From positions 1 to 64,000 of the forward strand of contig JBDHTX010000011.1 of NCBI GenBank assembly GCA_039808885.1: 64,000 nucleotides of DNA, in the 5' to 3' direction. The position numbers and the translations under genes were made by a program. Positions 1 to 17,177 of the stretch are shown in pieces. This DNA is from Dongia_A sp039808885. Lineage in GTDB: Bacteria > Pseudomonadota > Alphaproteobacteria > Dongiales > Dongiaceae. Positions within the stretch are counted from its first letter, which is position 1. Each line of letters begins with the position of its first letter. Below the pieces are notes generated by a model. It saw nothing but the letters and a program-made list of their open reading frames with translations. It searched no databases and was not told where the DNA came from.

Positions 1-1191
<1,191 letters not shown>

Positions 1192-1204
1192 GAGACCTCA
1201 ATAT

Positions 1205-1242
1205 CCGCCGGCGCGGCAGCGCGCCGGCGGGCTTGGGATTTT
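1205..1242 (+). terminator. Probable terminator downstream of tuf
   Basis: A GC-rich inverted repeat has arms CCGCCGGCGC (1205-1214) and GCGCCGGCGG (1221-1230) around a 6-nt loop, and a short T-run follows about nine bases later. The U-tract is weak and displaced, so it may end transcription only partly and allow read-through into tRNA-Trp and secE. Confidence 0.5.
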
Positions 1243-1305
1243 GACCCTCCGGCGGCGGCGAAAGCGGTCGCCGGATCGGCATTAGTAAGGAGAGCCCGGC
1301 GCGAT

Positions 1306-1381
1306 AGGAGTGTAGCTCAACTGGTAGAGCACCGGTCTCCAAAACCGGGGGTTGGGGGTTCGAGCCCCTCCACTCCTGCCA
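1306..1381 (+). tRNA. tRNA-Trp (anticodon CCA)
   Basis: This 76-nt cloverleaf has acceptor arms AGGAGTG (1306-1312) and CACTCCT (1371-1377), a discriminator G and an encoded 3' CCA. The anticodon stem CCGGT/ACCGG encloses the loop CTCCAAA, giving anticodon CCA for tryptophan. The T-loop GTTCGAG is canonical. Placement between tuf and secE is the standard order in alphaproteobacteria. Confidence 0.97.
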
Positions 1382-1454
1382 GCGATCGGAAACGGTCGCC
1401 GCGCTGAATGGTTCGGCAAAAACGCTTCGGCGGACAAGGAATGTAGTGGACGGC

Positions 1455-1652
1455 ATGGCAAAGGTAAGTCCGGCGGAATTCGCCCGCCAGGTGAACTCGG
1501 AACGCAAGAAGGTCACCTGGCCGACCTGGAAGGAAACCTGGGTCACCACCGCGATGGTGTTCGCGATGGTGGTGCTGGCCTCGCTGTTCTTCCTGGCGGT
1601 CGACTGGGTGCTGGGTTCCGGGACGACCTTCCTGCTGGGCATGTGGAAGTAG
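1455..1652 (+). CDS. secE: Preprotein translocase subunit SecE
   Basis: SecE is the small essential subunit that clamps SecY in the inner-membrane translocon. The 65-residue product has the conserved amphipathic stretch ERKKVTWPTWKET followed by a single transmembrane helix near residues 30-52, which is the minimal one-helix form usual in alphaproteobacteria. I chose the ATG giving MAKVSPAEF because family members begin this way. An in-frame GTG nine bases upstream (1446) has an AAGGA sequence at better spacing and remains possible. nusG starts four bases after the stop, so the two are almost certainly co-transcribed. Confidence 0.93.
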   Translation: MAKVSPAEFARQVNSERKKVTWPTWKETWVTTAMVFAMVVLASLFFLAVDWVLGSGTTFLLGMWK

Positions 1653-1656
1653 AGCG

Positions 1657-2187
1657 ATGGCGCACCGTTGGTATGTCGTGCACGTCTATTCGGGCTTCGA
1701 GCGCAAGATCGCGCAGTCGCTCCGCGAGCAGGCCGTGCAGAAGGGCATGGACAAGCTGATCACCGACGTCCTGGTTCCGGCCGAGGAAGTGGTGGAAGTG
1801 CGTCGCGGCTCGAAGGTGAACACGGAACGCAAGTTCTTCCCCGGCTACGTGCTGGTGAAGATGGAGCTGACCGACGACACCTGGCATCTGATCATGAACA
1901 CCCCGAAGGTGACCGGGTTCCTGGGCGCCAAGGGCAAGCCCTCGCCGATCAGCGAGACCGAGGCGCAGCGCATCCTGCACCAGGTGCAGGAAGGGGTCGA
2001 GCGGCCCAAGCGCGCGATCATCTTCGAGATCGGCGAGCAGGTGCGCGTGAACGACGGTCCGTTCACGTCCTTCACCGGCTTCGTCGAGGAAGTCGACGAG
2101 GAGAAGGGCCGGCTCAAGGTCGCGGTGTCGATCTTCGGCCGCGCCACGCCGGTCGAACTGGAATATGGGCAGGTCGAGAAAGTCTGA
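1657..2187 (+). CDS. nusG: Transcription termination/antitermination factor NusG
   Basis: NusG binds RNA polymerase, suppresses pausing, and links it to Rho or to ribosomal protein S10. The 176-residue product begins MAHRWYVVHVYSGFE, the hallmark of the NGN domain (residues 1-115), and ends with a KOW domain around VNDGPFTSFTGFVEEVD (roughly 128-176). Length and domain order match the family. It lies four bases behind secE. A 115-bp gap follows before rplK; it contains a small AGGAGC/GCTCCT hairpin at 2272-2291 just ahead of the rplK ribosome-binding site. Confidence 0.98.
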   Translation: MAHRWYVVHVYSGFERKIAQSLREQAVQKGMDKLITDVLVPAEEVVEVRRGSKVNTERKFFPGYVLVKMELTDDTWHLIMNTPKVTGFLGAKGKPSPISETEAQRILHQVQEGVERPKRAIIFEIGEQVRVNDGPFTSFTGFVEEVDEEKGRLKVAVSIFGRATPVELEYGQVEKV

Positions 2188-2302
2188 GGACACGGATCGC
2201 CTGCTGATACCGCCCGGCGACGGTTTCGTCGGAACTTGCGGGAGGCCTGCCAAGTGCCGCACCGCGAACCTAGGAGCAGGTGAAGGCTCCTGAGGATAGG
2301 AC

Positions 2303-2734
2303 ATGGCAAAGAAGATTGAAGGCTACATCAAGTTGCAGATCCCGGCCGGCAAGGCCAATCCGTCGCCGCCGGTCGGTCCGGCGCTCGGTCAGCGCGGCCT
2401 GAACATCATGCAGTTCTGCAAGGAGTTCAACGCGGCGACCCAGCAGATGGAAGCCGGCATGCCGATTCCGGTGGTGATCACGGCGTTCTCCGACCGCTCG
2501 TTCACCTTCGTCACCAAGACGCCGCCCGCGAGCTATTTCCTCAAGAAGGCGGCGAAGATCGAGAAGGGCTCCCAGACCACCGGCCGCGGTTTCGTCGGCA
2601 AGGTGACGATGGCGCAGTGCCGCGAGATCGCCAAGCAGAAGATGGCCGATCTCAACGCCCACGACATCGAGCATGCGGCCCAGATGATCAAAGGGTCCGC
2701 CCGTTCGATGGGCCTGCAGGTGGTGGAGGACTAA
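2303..2734 (+). CDS. rplK: 50S ribosomal protein L11
   Basis: L11 binds the GTPase-associated region of 23S rRNA and is needed for factor-stimulated GTP hydrolysis and stringent-response sensing. The 143-residue product has the family length, with the proline-rich N-terminal segment (IPAGKANPSPPVGPALGQRG) and the RNA-binding C-terminal domain ending GLQVVED. A GAGGATAGG ribosome-binding site precedes the ATG. rplA begins three bases after the stop. In other bacteria L1 represses this transcript through a leader site. The gap at 2188-2302 could hold one, but I could not identify it with confidence. Confidence 0.98.
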   Translation: MAKKIEGYIKLQIPAGKANPSPPVGPALGQRGLNIMQFCKEFNAATQQMEAGMPIPVVITAFSDRSFTFVTKTPPASYFLKKAAKIEKGSQTTGRGFVGKVTMAQCREIAKQKMADLNAHDIEHAAQMIKGSARSMGLQVVED

Positions 2735-2737
2735 ACG

Positions 2738-3427
2738 ATGGCTGGCAAGAAGTACAAGGCCGCGATGGCCAACGTCGATCGCGACAAGTTCTACCCGGTC
2801 GAAGAGGCCGTGAAGATGGTCAAGGCCGGCGCCAAGGCGAAGTTCGACGAGACCGTCGAGATCGCGATGAACCTCGGCATCGATCCGCGCCATTCGGACC
2901 AGAACGTCCGCGGCGTGGTCAGCCTGCCGAACGGCACCGGCAAGTCGCTGCGCGTGGCGGTGTTCGCCAAGGGCGACAAGGCCGAGGCGGCGAAGAAGGC
3001 CGGCGCCGATATCGTCGGCGCCGATGACCTGGCGGAGAAGGTGCAGGCCGGTCAGATGGATTTCGACCGCGTCATCGCCACGCCGGACATGATGGTCACC
3101 GTCGGCAAGCTGGGTAAGGTCCTGGGCCCGCGCGGCCTGATGCCGAACCCGAAGCTCGGCACCGTGACCAACGACGTCGCCGAGGCGATCAAGGCCGCCA
3201 AGGGCGGCCAGGTGGAATTCCGCGCCGAGAAGGCGGGGCTGATCCATGCCGGCGTCGGCAAGGCCAGCTTCACCGAGAAGGCGCTGGTCGAGAACGTGAA
3301 GGCGTTCGTGTCGGCGATCAACAAGGCGAAGCCGTCCGGCTCCAAGGGCACCTACATCAAGAAGGTGTCGATCGCCTCGACCATGGGCCCCGGCGTGAAG
3401 CTGGAGGTCAGCACGCTGGTCGGCTGA
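2738..3427 (+). CDS. rplA: 50S ribosomal protein L1
   Basis: L1 forms the mobile L1 stalk beside the ribosomal E site and acts as translational repressor of its own operon in bacteria where this was tested. The 229-residue product has the conserved segments DETVEIAMNLGIDPRH, GKLGKVLGPRGLMPNPK and GTYIKKVSIASTMGPG. Length is typical. It is tightly coupled to rplK (3-bp gap). A 354-bp non-coding leader then separates it from rplJ. Confidence 0.98.
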   Translation: MAGKKYKAAMANVDRDKFYPVEEAVKMVKAGAKAKFDETVEIAMNLGIDPRHSDQNVRGVVSLPNGTGKSLRVAVFAKGDKAEAAKKAGADIVGADDLAEKVQAGQMDFDRVIATPDMMVTVGKLGKVLGPRGLMPNPKLGTVTNDVAEAIKAAKGGQVEFRAEKAGLIHAGVGKASFTEKALVENVKAFVSAINKAKPSGSKGTYIKKVSIASTMGPGVKLEVSTLVG

Positions 3428-3781
3428 GGCCGATCGGCGTGAAGTAGCGAGTTTCGTCACCGCGTCTTGAGCTTCGGCGATGGACGCGGCGGCGATTGGA
3501 GGGGGCAACCCTTCCACCCTGTCCGAGACTGCAGGTCTCCAATCCGGTCTTCCGGGGCGGAGGTAATGAGGCAATCGCCTGCAATAGACGGGAGTTGAAC
3601 CGAAATTCGTTCGAGGCCGGCGGCCCAGATGGGTTGCCGGAGTTCCCTGGGACGAAGCGCGGCTTGAGCTTCTGGGACAGGCAAACCGGATCTTCCGGCT
3701 TTGCCCCACCGGGTGAGGACGAAAGGTCCAAGCGCAACGGGATGCGGTGACGTTCATCGCATCCAGATTCGGAGACGAACA
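3428..3781 (+). promoter_or_regulatory. L10 (rplJL) mRNA leader region
   Basis: The 354 bases between rplA and rplJ hold no supported gene but are clearly structured. A perfect 8-bp stem GATTGGAG (3494-3501) / CTCCAATC (3537-3544) encloses a nested GGG/CCC hairpin and an internal loop, the layout expected of the L10-L7/L12-binding leader that represses rplJL translation. A second hairpin lies at 3681-3704. Position immediately before rplJ supports the call. The match is by architecture and context; a covariance-model search was not possible. Confidence 0.65.
3681..3704 (+). other. Hairpin in the distal rplJ leader
   Basis: The interrupted stem GCAAA-CCGGA / TCCGG-C-TTTGC has a TCT loop and a single bulged C. 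It lies 78 bases upstream of the rplJ start inside the leader. There is no following U-tract, so it looks like an RNA structural or processing element rather than a terminator. Confidence 0.45.
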
Positions 3782-4300
3782 GTGGACCGATCTGGCAAAG
3801 AGTTGCTGGTCACTGATCTGCAGAACGCCTTGAGCTCCGCCAACTTGGTGGTCATCACCAAGCAGTCGGGTCTCACGGTGGCCGAAGTGAGCGATCTTCG
3901 GCGCAAGATGCGGAATGCAGGGGCCGGCTACAAAGTCGCCAAGAATCGGCTGGCACAGCGCGCTCTGAAAGGCACGAAGTACGAAGGCCTGGAAGGCTTG
4001 TTCAAGGGGCCGACCGCAATCGCCTATTCGACCGATCCGGTCGCGGCGGCGAAGGTTGCGGTGACCTACGCGAAAGCCAACGAGAAGCTCACCATCGTCG
4101 GCGGTTCGATGGGCACGAACGTTCTTGGTCCCGACGGGATCAAGGCGCTCGCGACCCTGCCGTCGCTCGACGAGCTTCGCGCCAAGCTGGTTGGCATGCT
4201 GCAGACCCCGGCGACGCGCGTCGCCACGGTGCTGCAGGCGCCCGCCGGCCAACTGGCGCGGGTCTTCGGAGCTTATGCCAAGAAGGGCGAGACCGCGTGA
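3782..4300 (+). CDS. rplJ: 50S ribosomal protein L10
   Basis: L10 anchors the L7/L12 dimers to the ribosomal stalk and, with them, represses its own mRNA. I place the start at GTG 3782 (VDRSGKELLVTDLQ), giving 172 residues, because a GGAGA sequence lies six bases upstream and homologues begin this way. A longer in-frame extension back to 3701 would run into the structured leader. The body carries the rRNA-binding N-terminal domain and the C-terminal helix (about 140-172) that binds L12. rplL follows after 70 bp. Confidence 0.96.
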   Translation: MDRSGKELLVTDLQNALSSANLVVITKQSGLTVAEVSDLRRKMRNAGAGYKVAKNRLAQRALKGTKYEGLEGLFKGPTAIAYSTDPVAAAKVAVTYAKANEKLTIVGGSMGTNVLGPDGIKALATLPSLDELRAKLVGMLQTPATRVATVLQAPAGQLARVFGAYAKKGETA

Positions 4301-4370
4301 CGGTCAGTTCTTCGGCGGTTCCGAATTGAAGTTCAAGCAACGCGTATCGAGATAGCCTAGGAGAACAAAA

Positions 4371-4745
4371 ATGGCTGATTTGCAGAAGTTGGTGGACGAG
4401 CTCTCGAAGCTCACCGTGCTCGAGGCCGCCGAGCTTTCCAAGAAGCTCGAAGAGGCTTGGGGCGTTTCCGCTGCGGCGCCGGTTGCGGTGGCCGCTGCCG
4501 GCGGCGGCGCTGCCGCCGCTCCGGTCGAGGAGAAGACGGAGTTCACCGTCGTTCTCGTCGATGGCGGTGACAAGAAGATCAACGTCATTAAGGAAGTCCG
4601 CGCCATCACCAGCCTGGGTCTGAAGGAAGCGAAGGACCTGGTTGAGGGTGCGCCGAAGCCGGTGAAGGAAGGTGTCAGCAAGCAGGAAGCGGCCGACATC
4701 AAGAAGAAGCTGGAAGAAGCCGGCGCCAAGGTCGAGCTGAAGTAG
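4371..4745 (+). CDS. rplL: 50S ribosomal protein L7/L12
   Basis: L7/L12 is the multi-copy stalk protein that recruits translational GTPases. The 124-residue acidic product has the N-terminal dimerisation and L10-binding segment (1-35), an Ala/Gly/Val-rich hinge (about 38-55), and the conserved C-terminal domain starting EKTEFTVVLVDGGDKKINVIKEVR and ending EAGAKVELK. The strong ribosome-binding site AGGAGA is consistent with its high stoichiometry. A stem-loop follows between this gene and rpoB. Confidence 0.98.
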   Translation: MADLQKLVDELSKLTVLEAAELSKKLEEAWGVSAAAPVAVAAAGGGAAAAPVEEKTEFTVVLVDGGDKKINVIKEVRAITSLGLKEAKDLVEGAPKPVKEGVSKQEAADIKKKLEEAGAKVELK

Positions 4746-4768
4746 AGCTCGTCCCGGTTATTAGACGG

Positions 4769-4800
4769 GGGAAGCGCCGGTTTCGCGATCGGCGCTTCCC
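4769..4800 (+). terminator. Stem-loop / possible attenuator between rplL and rpoB
   Basis: A perfect 11-bp stem GGGAAGCGCCG (4769-4779) / CGGCGCTTCCC (4790-4800) has a 10-nt loop. No U-tract follows (next bases GCGTCCC), so complete termination is unlikely. By analogy with E. coli, where a partial terminator and an RNase III site lie here, it probably lowers rpoBC expression relative to rplJL. The rest of the 256-bp gap shows only the rpoB ribosome-binding site. Confidence 0.6.
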
Positions 4801-5001
4801 GCGTCCCAAGGTGATAGGAAATTGCGCCTCTCCGATCGGCGCGAACAATGGATCGGACGACCGGTCGAGGGCCCTGGACCGGAGCGCGGCAGAGGCCAGG
4901 GGCGAGGAATTTCGGGCCGCGGATGTCGATCCGCCGGCCGTTGGATCGGATAGGACAGCGTGGCGGACGCGCCGCGCTGCACGGGAAGACAGAGGTCGCT
5001 G

Positions 5002-9168
<4,167 letters not shown>

Positions 9169-9247
9169 TTGGTCGGATCGGCCAGAATCGGATCGGCAAG
9201 ACCGGCGGGGTCGACGGGCCCCGCCGGGTCAGCCTGAGGAGAACACG

Positions 9248-13411
<4,164 letters not shown>

Positions 13412-13441
13412 GGATTGGCCTCAATCAGCTGAGGCCGACGG

Positions 13442-13477
13442 ATCGGCGGGCAGGCAACTGCCCGCCGATTTGCTTTT
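13442..13477 (+). terminator. Intrinsic terminator of the rpoBC operon
   Basis: A perfect 12-bp stem ATCGGCGGGCAG (13442-13453) / CTGCCCGCCGAT (13458-13469) closes on a GCAA tetraloop and is followed by TTGCTTTT. A smaller hairpin, GGCCTC/GAGGCC at 13417-13436, lies between it and the rpoC stop. This is the clearest terminator in the window. Confidence 0.92.
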
Positions 13478-13547
13478 GTGCCGGCGGCGCTCCGGTCAGT
13501 TCCGCGTCAGGCCGGAATGCTCTGTTCCGCCGGTCAAGGAGCGGACC

Positions 13548-14150
13548 ATGATGAATGCGAAATTCCGACGGACCCTGGTGCGGGCGGTGCTGGCCGGCAC
13601 GATCCTCGCGGCCGGCTCAGCCGCGGCCCTGGCCGTGCGCGAGGAGGTGGCGGAGGAAACGCTGATCGCCGCGGTGCGCGCCGGCGGCACGGTGCTCTAT
13701 CTGCGTCACGCCGAGCGCTACAAGGGCGTGCACGACACGCTCACGCCGGCCAGCCCGTGGACGGATTTCGCCGATTGCTCGCAGCAGCGCAACCTGACGC
13801 CCGATGGCCGCACCGAGGCGCGGACCCTGGGCGAGGGTTTCCGCCGGCTGGGCATTCGCGTCGACCGCGTGGTGGCGCTGCCCCTGTGCCGGACACGGGA
13901 CACCGCGATCCTCGCCTTCGGCAATGTCGTGCTCGACCGGCGCATGTACGATTCCGACTTCGTCGCCCGGCAACTGGCCGTGCCGCCGCAGGCCGGCAGT
14001 GACACGGTCCTGGTCAGCAGCGAGTTCCAGCTGCGCCAGCTGGTCGGGTTCCAGCTCGATCCGGCCGAAATGGCCGTCTTCCGGCCCGACGGCAACGGCG
14101 GCACGAAGCTCCTCGGGCGGCTTCAGGTGAGCGACCTGCTCGACGACTAG
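13548..14150 (+). CDS. Exported histidine phosphatase family protein
   Basis: The 200-residue product has an N-terminal signal peptide (basic MMNAKFRR, hydrophobic core to about residue 29) and a histidine phosphatase core. The phosphoacceptor motif LRHAE lies at 52-56, preceded by the strand GGTVLY, and the second basic motif is in ALPLCRTRDTA. Members act on varied phosphoesters and the substrate here is unknown. The start at 13548 follows AAGGAG at good spacing; an upstream extension would overlap the rpoC terminator. It is a stand-alone gene with a 101-bp gap to the next frame. Confidence 0.78.
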   Translation: MMNAKFRRTLVRAVLAGTILAAGSAAALAVREEVAEETLIAAVRAGGTVLYLRHAERYKGVHDTLTPASPWTDFADCSQQRNLTPDGRTEARTLGEGFRRLGIRVDRVVALPLCRTRDTAILAFGNVVLDRRMYDSDFVARQLAVPPQAGSDTVLVSSEFQLRQLVGFQLDPAEMAVFRPDGNGGTKLLGRLQVSDLLDD

Positions 14151-14251
14151 CCGCGCTGTCCAGCCTGCCTCCCGCCGCTGCGGGGTTGTCCGCCGCCGGT
14201 GACGCGCCCATAGTTCAGGACAGCTGATATCCGGGTGCGGGGCGGGCTGAG

Positions 14252-14718
14252 ATGGCGAACGACGACCCTGACTGGCTGGCGCGGGCCAGCACCTCGGTCA
14301 AGGCGATGTACGGCTACTGGAAGTCGAAGTGCCGGGACGGCCGGCCGCCGCGTCGCGCCGACATCGATCCGCTCGATTTTCCCCGCCTGCTGCCCTTCAT
14401 CACGCTGGTCGAGGCGGTTCCCGACGAACGGCGCTACGTCTATCGCCTGGTCGGCACCAAGGAAGTGGAAGTGCGCGGCCGCGACCCCACGGGCAAGTCG
14501 GTGATCGACGGTTTCTTCGGGCCGTCGCTGGCCGATGCGCTGCATTGCTACGACACGGTGGTCAGGACCGGGCGGCCCTTCTACGATGACGAGCCCTACA
14601 TCACGCCCGACAAGCGCACTCGGACGACGAGAGCCTGTTCCTGCCGCTGTCGGACGACGGCGATACGGTCAATCGCATCCTGGTCTACGCCACGGTCACG
14701 CCGAATCCCGGGCGGTGA
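14252..14718 (+). pseudogene. PAS_5-family protein gene disrupted by a frameshift
   Basis: Frame one from ATG 14252 encodes a typical PAS_5 (PF07310-like) start: AMYGYWKSKC, DFPRLLPFITLVE, YRLVGTKEVEVRGRDPTG. After about residue 122 (YITPDKR) the family-like sequence continues in the -1 frame as DDESLFLPLSDDGDTVNRIL and YATVTPNPGR, stopping at 14718. One base is therefore missing near 14612-14622. Restored length would be about 155 residues, normal for this family. The stop lies inside the 3' end of the convergent PAS_5 gene. Either a genuine recent inactivation or a sequencing or assembly error would explain it. Confidence 0.75.
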
Positions 14719-15274
14719 CCTCTTCCATCGCGACGTCCTGCGGGTCGGGATAGATCACCAGGAACACCTGGTCGATTGCGCCGCCAGGCCGCGCGCGGAC
14801 CGGCAGCAGCAGCCGCGTGATGAATTCCACCTCGTTCTGGAACACCCGCATCCGATGGACCGCCGGCTGCCGGCTCTCGACGACCTGGCGCATGAATTCG
14901 ACCAGGTGCGAGCCGAAGCGCCGGTCGACATCGCTCGCGCGTTTGCCGGTCCAGTCCTCGCTGGTGATGGCGACGATGGAGGTGCCTTCGAGGCGGATGC
15001 GGAAATCGGCGAGACCGGGGATCGTCTCATAGACGCTGATATGGCCGAGCCAGGGCCGCAGCGTCAGCGCGTCGAGCTGGTTGCGATCGGGAACGTTCTC
15101 GCTGCCGCCGCAATCGGTCCAGAACTTGAGCAGAGCGTGCAGCTTCGGCGACGCGAAATCCGGCAGGCCGTCGAACCTGCGTTCGATGGCAACATGGCGG
15201 GCGTTCGGCATGCCAGACACGGAGTTGCCCATCAAATCCTCAGATACGGGAGATGCGGGAATCCTGGTCATCAT
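14696..15274 (-). CDS. PAS_5-family domain protein
   Basis: The 192-residue product belongs to the PAS_5 group of small alphaproteobacterial proteins thought to be ligand-sensing or signalling modules. Conserved features are HALLKFWTDC, LRPWLGHISVYE, FRIRLEGTSIVAITSEDWTGK and RLLLPVRA. The start at 15274 (MMTRIPASP) follows GGTGAG; a longer frame reaches 15361. It converges on and overlaps by 23 bp the frameshifted PAS_5 gene, so the two relatives face each other tail to tail. Ligand and partner are unknown. Confidence 0.72.
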   Translation of the reverse strand: MMTRIPASPVSEDLMGNSVSGMPNARHVAIERRFDGLPDFASPKLHALLKFWTDCGGSENVPDRNQLDALTLRPWLGHISVYETIPGLADFRIRLEGTSIVAITSEDWTGKRASDVDRRFGSHLVEFMRQVVESRQPAVHRMRVFQNEVEFITRLLLPVRARPGGAIDQVFLVIYPDPQDVAMEEVTARDSA

Positions 15275-15391
15275 CGTCTCACCCGCAAATGCTTCCGGCA
15301 ACACGCAATTCGACGCCGCCCCGCAACTCAAAAGCATAGGGGCGGCCCGGGGAACGAACACTGCCGGTAGGTTGGGGAGGCTGCTCCGGCC

Positions 15392-16252
15392 CTAGGGCTG
15401 GGGGGACGCGCGCAGCGCATAGACACGCCGGCGCAATTCGCGCATGGCGGCGGCGGGCGACGGCAGGGCGTCGATTTCCGGCCAGGTGATCGGCTTGCCG
15501 ATCTGGACCCGCACCGGGCGTCCCCGCCGCTTGTTCAACTCGCCCACCAGCAAGGCGATGCGCCAGGCCATGCTGACCTTGCTGGCGACATGGAACATCG
15601 GTCCGTTCTGGCCCTCGAAATAGAGCGGCAGCACGGTGGCCTCGGCGGCGCGGATCAGGCGATAGGCGAAATTCTTCCACGGCAGATCCTCGGCCTCGGC
15701 GATCGGCTTGACCGAGAATTTCACCGGCGCGGTGGAGACGCCGCCGGCGGGAAAGATCACGATCGTCTCGCCCGCCTTCAACGCGGCCAGCGCCCGCTGC
15801 CGCACGGCGATGTTGTTGCGCGTCGCCGCCTCGTTCTCGCTGAAATCGATGGGCAGGAAATAGGGCACCGCCTCCGGCACCGTCATAAGCCGGCTATGCG
15901 CCAGCACCTTGAACGGCCGGCGCAGCTGTTCGGCCAGCGCGCAGACGGCGATGCCGTCGAGCAGGCCGAAGGGATGATTGGCGATGATCACCAGCCGTTC
16001 GTCGGGACGCACCGGCGGCGGCCACGAGGCGCCTCCGAGCACCAGCGGCGAGCCCAGCCAGTAGAGCGCGCTGGACCATTGCGGCAGGCCGGTCACCGGC
16101 CAGCGCTCGCGCCAGCTCTCGTAGAGCCGCACCAGGGTCTTGCGGCCGCTGACGATCTCGACCGCGTTGATGAAGGCGCGTTCCCAGAGCGGCGCCGCCG
16201 GGTCGGAATAGGTGATGGGACTCAAGGATTGCGCGAGGGCGCCGAGCCGCAT
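15392..16252 (-). CDS. Lysophospholipid acyltransferase (PlsC/hemolysin-like) family protein
   Basis: The 286-residue product resembles glycerophospholipid or ornithine-lipid type O-acyltransferases. The active-site block is ANHPFGLLDG (residues 91-100, with H93 and D99), followed by the FPAGG block characteristic of motif III, and LPLYFEGQNG. Members transfer an acyl chain at the inner membrane; the acceptor cannot be told from sequence. The start at MRLGALAQS follows AGGGGA; the open frame extends upstream but without family similarity. It is divergent from the O-methyltransferase gene across a 136-bp gap. Confidence 0.78.
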   Translation of the reverse strand: MRLGALAQSLSPITYSDPAAPLWERAFINAVEIVSGRKTLVRLYESWRERWPVTGLPQWSSALYWLGSPLVLGGASWPPPVRPDERLVIIANHPFGLLDGIAVCALAEQLRRPFKVLAHSRLMTVPEAVPYFLPIDFSENEAATRNNIAVRQRALAALKAGETIVIFPAGGVSTAPVKFSVKPIAEAEDLPWKNFAYRLIRAAEATVLPLYFEGQNGPMFHVASKVSMAWRIALLVGELNKRRGRPVRVQIGKPITWPEIDALPSPAAAMRELRRRVYALRASPQP

Positions 16253-16291
16253 GTTTCCCCTGCCGATCTGCTCTGTCCATGCCGGCGTCGG

Positions 16292-16320
16292 ATGACGCCT
16301 GCCGGCGCGGAGTCTATAAT
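16292..16320 (+). promoter_or_regulatory. Sigma-70-type promoter for the O-methyltransferase gene
   Basis: ATGACG (16292-16297), a 17-bp spacer and a perfect TATAAT (16315-16320) lie 68 bp upstream of the start at 16389. A consensus -10 is rare in this GC-rich DNA, which adds weight. Confidence 0.6.
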
Positions 16321-16388
16321 CATCCGATGACGGTTCGATGACACCGCGTCGCAGGGCTGCAACACAGGATCGAGGAGAGCGAGGGAAC

Positions 16389-17048
16389 ATGGCGGAACTG
16401 TTGAGCCGGATGCAGCAGGTGAAATCCTTCATCGACGAGCGGATGTCGCGCGAGGCGCCGGCCCAGCGCGCCCTGCGCGCCGAGACCTTCGCCATGTCCA
16501 ATTCCGGCATGATGAGCCGGCCGGAGACCGACGCCTTCCTGCAATTGCTGATTCGCCTGACCGGCGCCCGCCGCGTCATCGAAATCGGCACCTTCACCGG
16601 CTCGGGCTCGCTGGCCATGGCGCTGGCGCTGCCGGAGGACGGCAAGGTGATCGCCTGCGACGTCAGCGCGGAATGGACGGCGGTGGGCGGCAAGCACTGG
16701 CAGCAGGCGGGCGTCGCGCACAAGATCGACCTGCGCCTGGCGCCGGCGGGCGAGACCATCGCGGCATTGCTGCGGGCGGGCGGGGCGGACAGCTTCGACA
16801 TGGCCTTCATCGACGCCGACAAGACCGGCTACGACGCATACTACGAAGGCTGCCTGAAGCTGGTGCGGCCGGGCGGGCTGTTGGTGCTCGACAACATGCT
16901 GTGGGGCGGCGACGTCGCCGATCCTTCGGTGCATGACGCCGACACCGATGCCCTGCGGGCGCTCAATTTGAAGATCCAGAAGGACGCGCGCGTCGATTTC
17001 TGCCTGCTCTCGGCCGACGACGGCATCCTGCTGGCGCGGCGGCGATAG
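16389..17048 (+). CDS. SAM-dependent O-methyltransferase (caffeoyl-CoA OMT-like)
   Basis: The 219-residue product is a class I methyltransferase of the COG4122 / PF01596 group. The SAM-binding motif VIEIGTFTGSGSLAMA follows an N-terminal helical lid, and the metal-binding acidic motif AFIDADKTGYDAYY and LVLDNMLWGG are present. The group typically methylates catechol-like hydroxyls in a divalent-metal-dependent way. The start MAELLSRM is preceded by GAGGG; an upstream in-frame ATG at 16338 is less likely. It sits downstream of a consensus promoter and divergent from the acyltransferase. Confidence 0.87.
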   Translation: MAELLSRMQQVKSFIDERMSREAPAQRALRAETFAMSNSGMMSRPETDAFLQLLIRLTGARRVIEIGTFTGSGSLAMALALPEDGKVIACDVSAEWTAVGGKHWQQAGVAHKIDLRLAPAGETIAALLRAGGADSFDMAFIDADKTGYDAYYEGCLKLVRPGGLLVLDNMLWGGDVADPSVHDADTDALRALNLKIQKDARVDFCLLSADDGILLARRR

Positions 17049-17063
17049 AAGTACCTACGCCTG

Positions 17064-17156
17064 CGTCATTGCCGGGCTTGTCCCGGCAATCCATTTGTTG
17101 TCAGTGTCCGCATCTTGGCAGCATGGATCACCGGGACTTCGCCCGGTGATGACGGA
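17064..17156. repeat. Dispersed palindromic repeat, family A copy 1
   Basis: The element runs from CGTCATTGCCGGG to CCCGGTGATGACG. Each half is a hairpin (ATTGCCGGG-N5-CCCGGCAAT and ATCACCGGG-N6-CCCGGTGAT) and the outer ends CGTCAT/ATGACG are inverted. Five related elements occur in intergenic gaps of this window. This one fills most of the space between the convergent O-methyltransferase and kinase-like genes. Confidence 0.85.
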
Positions 17157-17177
17157 GAGTCGTGTGGGGGTTCTGCC

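Noticed and set aside
1241..1288. A sigma-70 promoter (TTGACC) for the tRNA-Trp-secE-nusG unit
   Set aside because: No acceptable -10 at a suitable distance could be found; only the -35-like hexamer is present.
3496..3750. Small open frames within the rplA-rplJ gap
   Set aside because: They overlap the conserved leader stems, lack ribosome-binding sites and have no family resemblance.
2270..4252. A 660-codon minus-strand open frame across rplK, rplA and rplJ
   Set aside because: Antisense shadow of three certain ribosomal protein genes and of the structured leader; no recognisable domain.
4769..4800. Full intrinsic terminator before rpoB
   Set aside because: The stem is perfect but no U-tract follows, and rpoBC must be expressed; listed as a possible attenuator instead.
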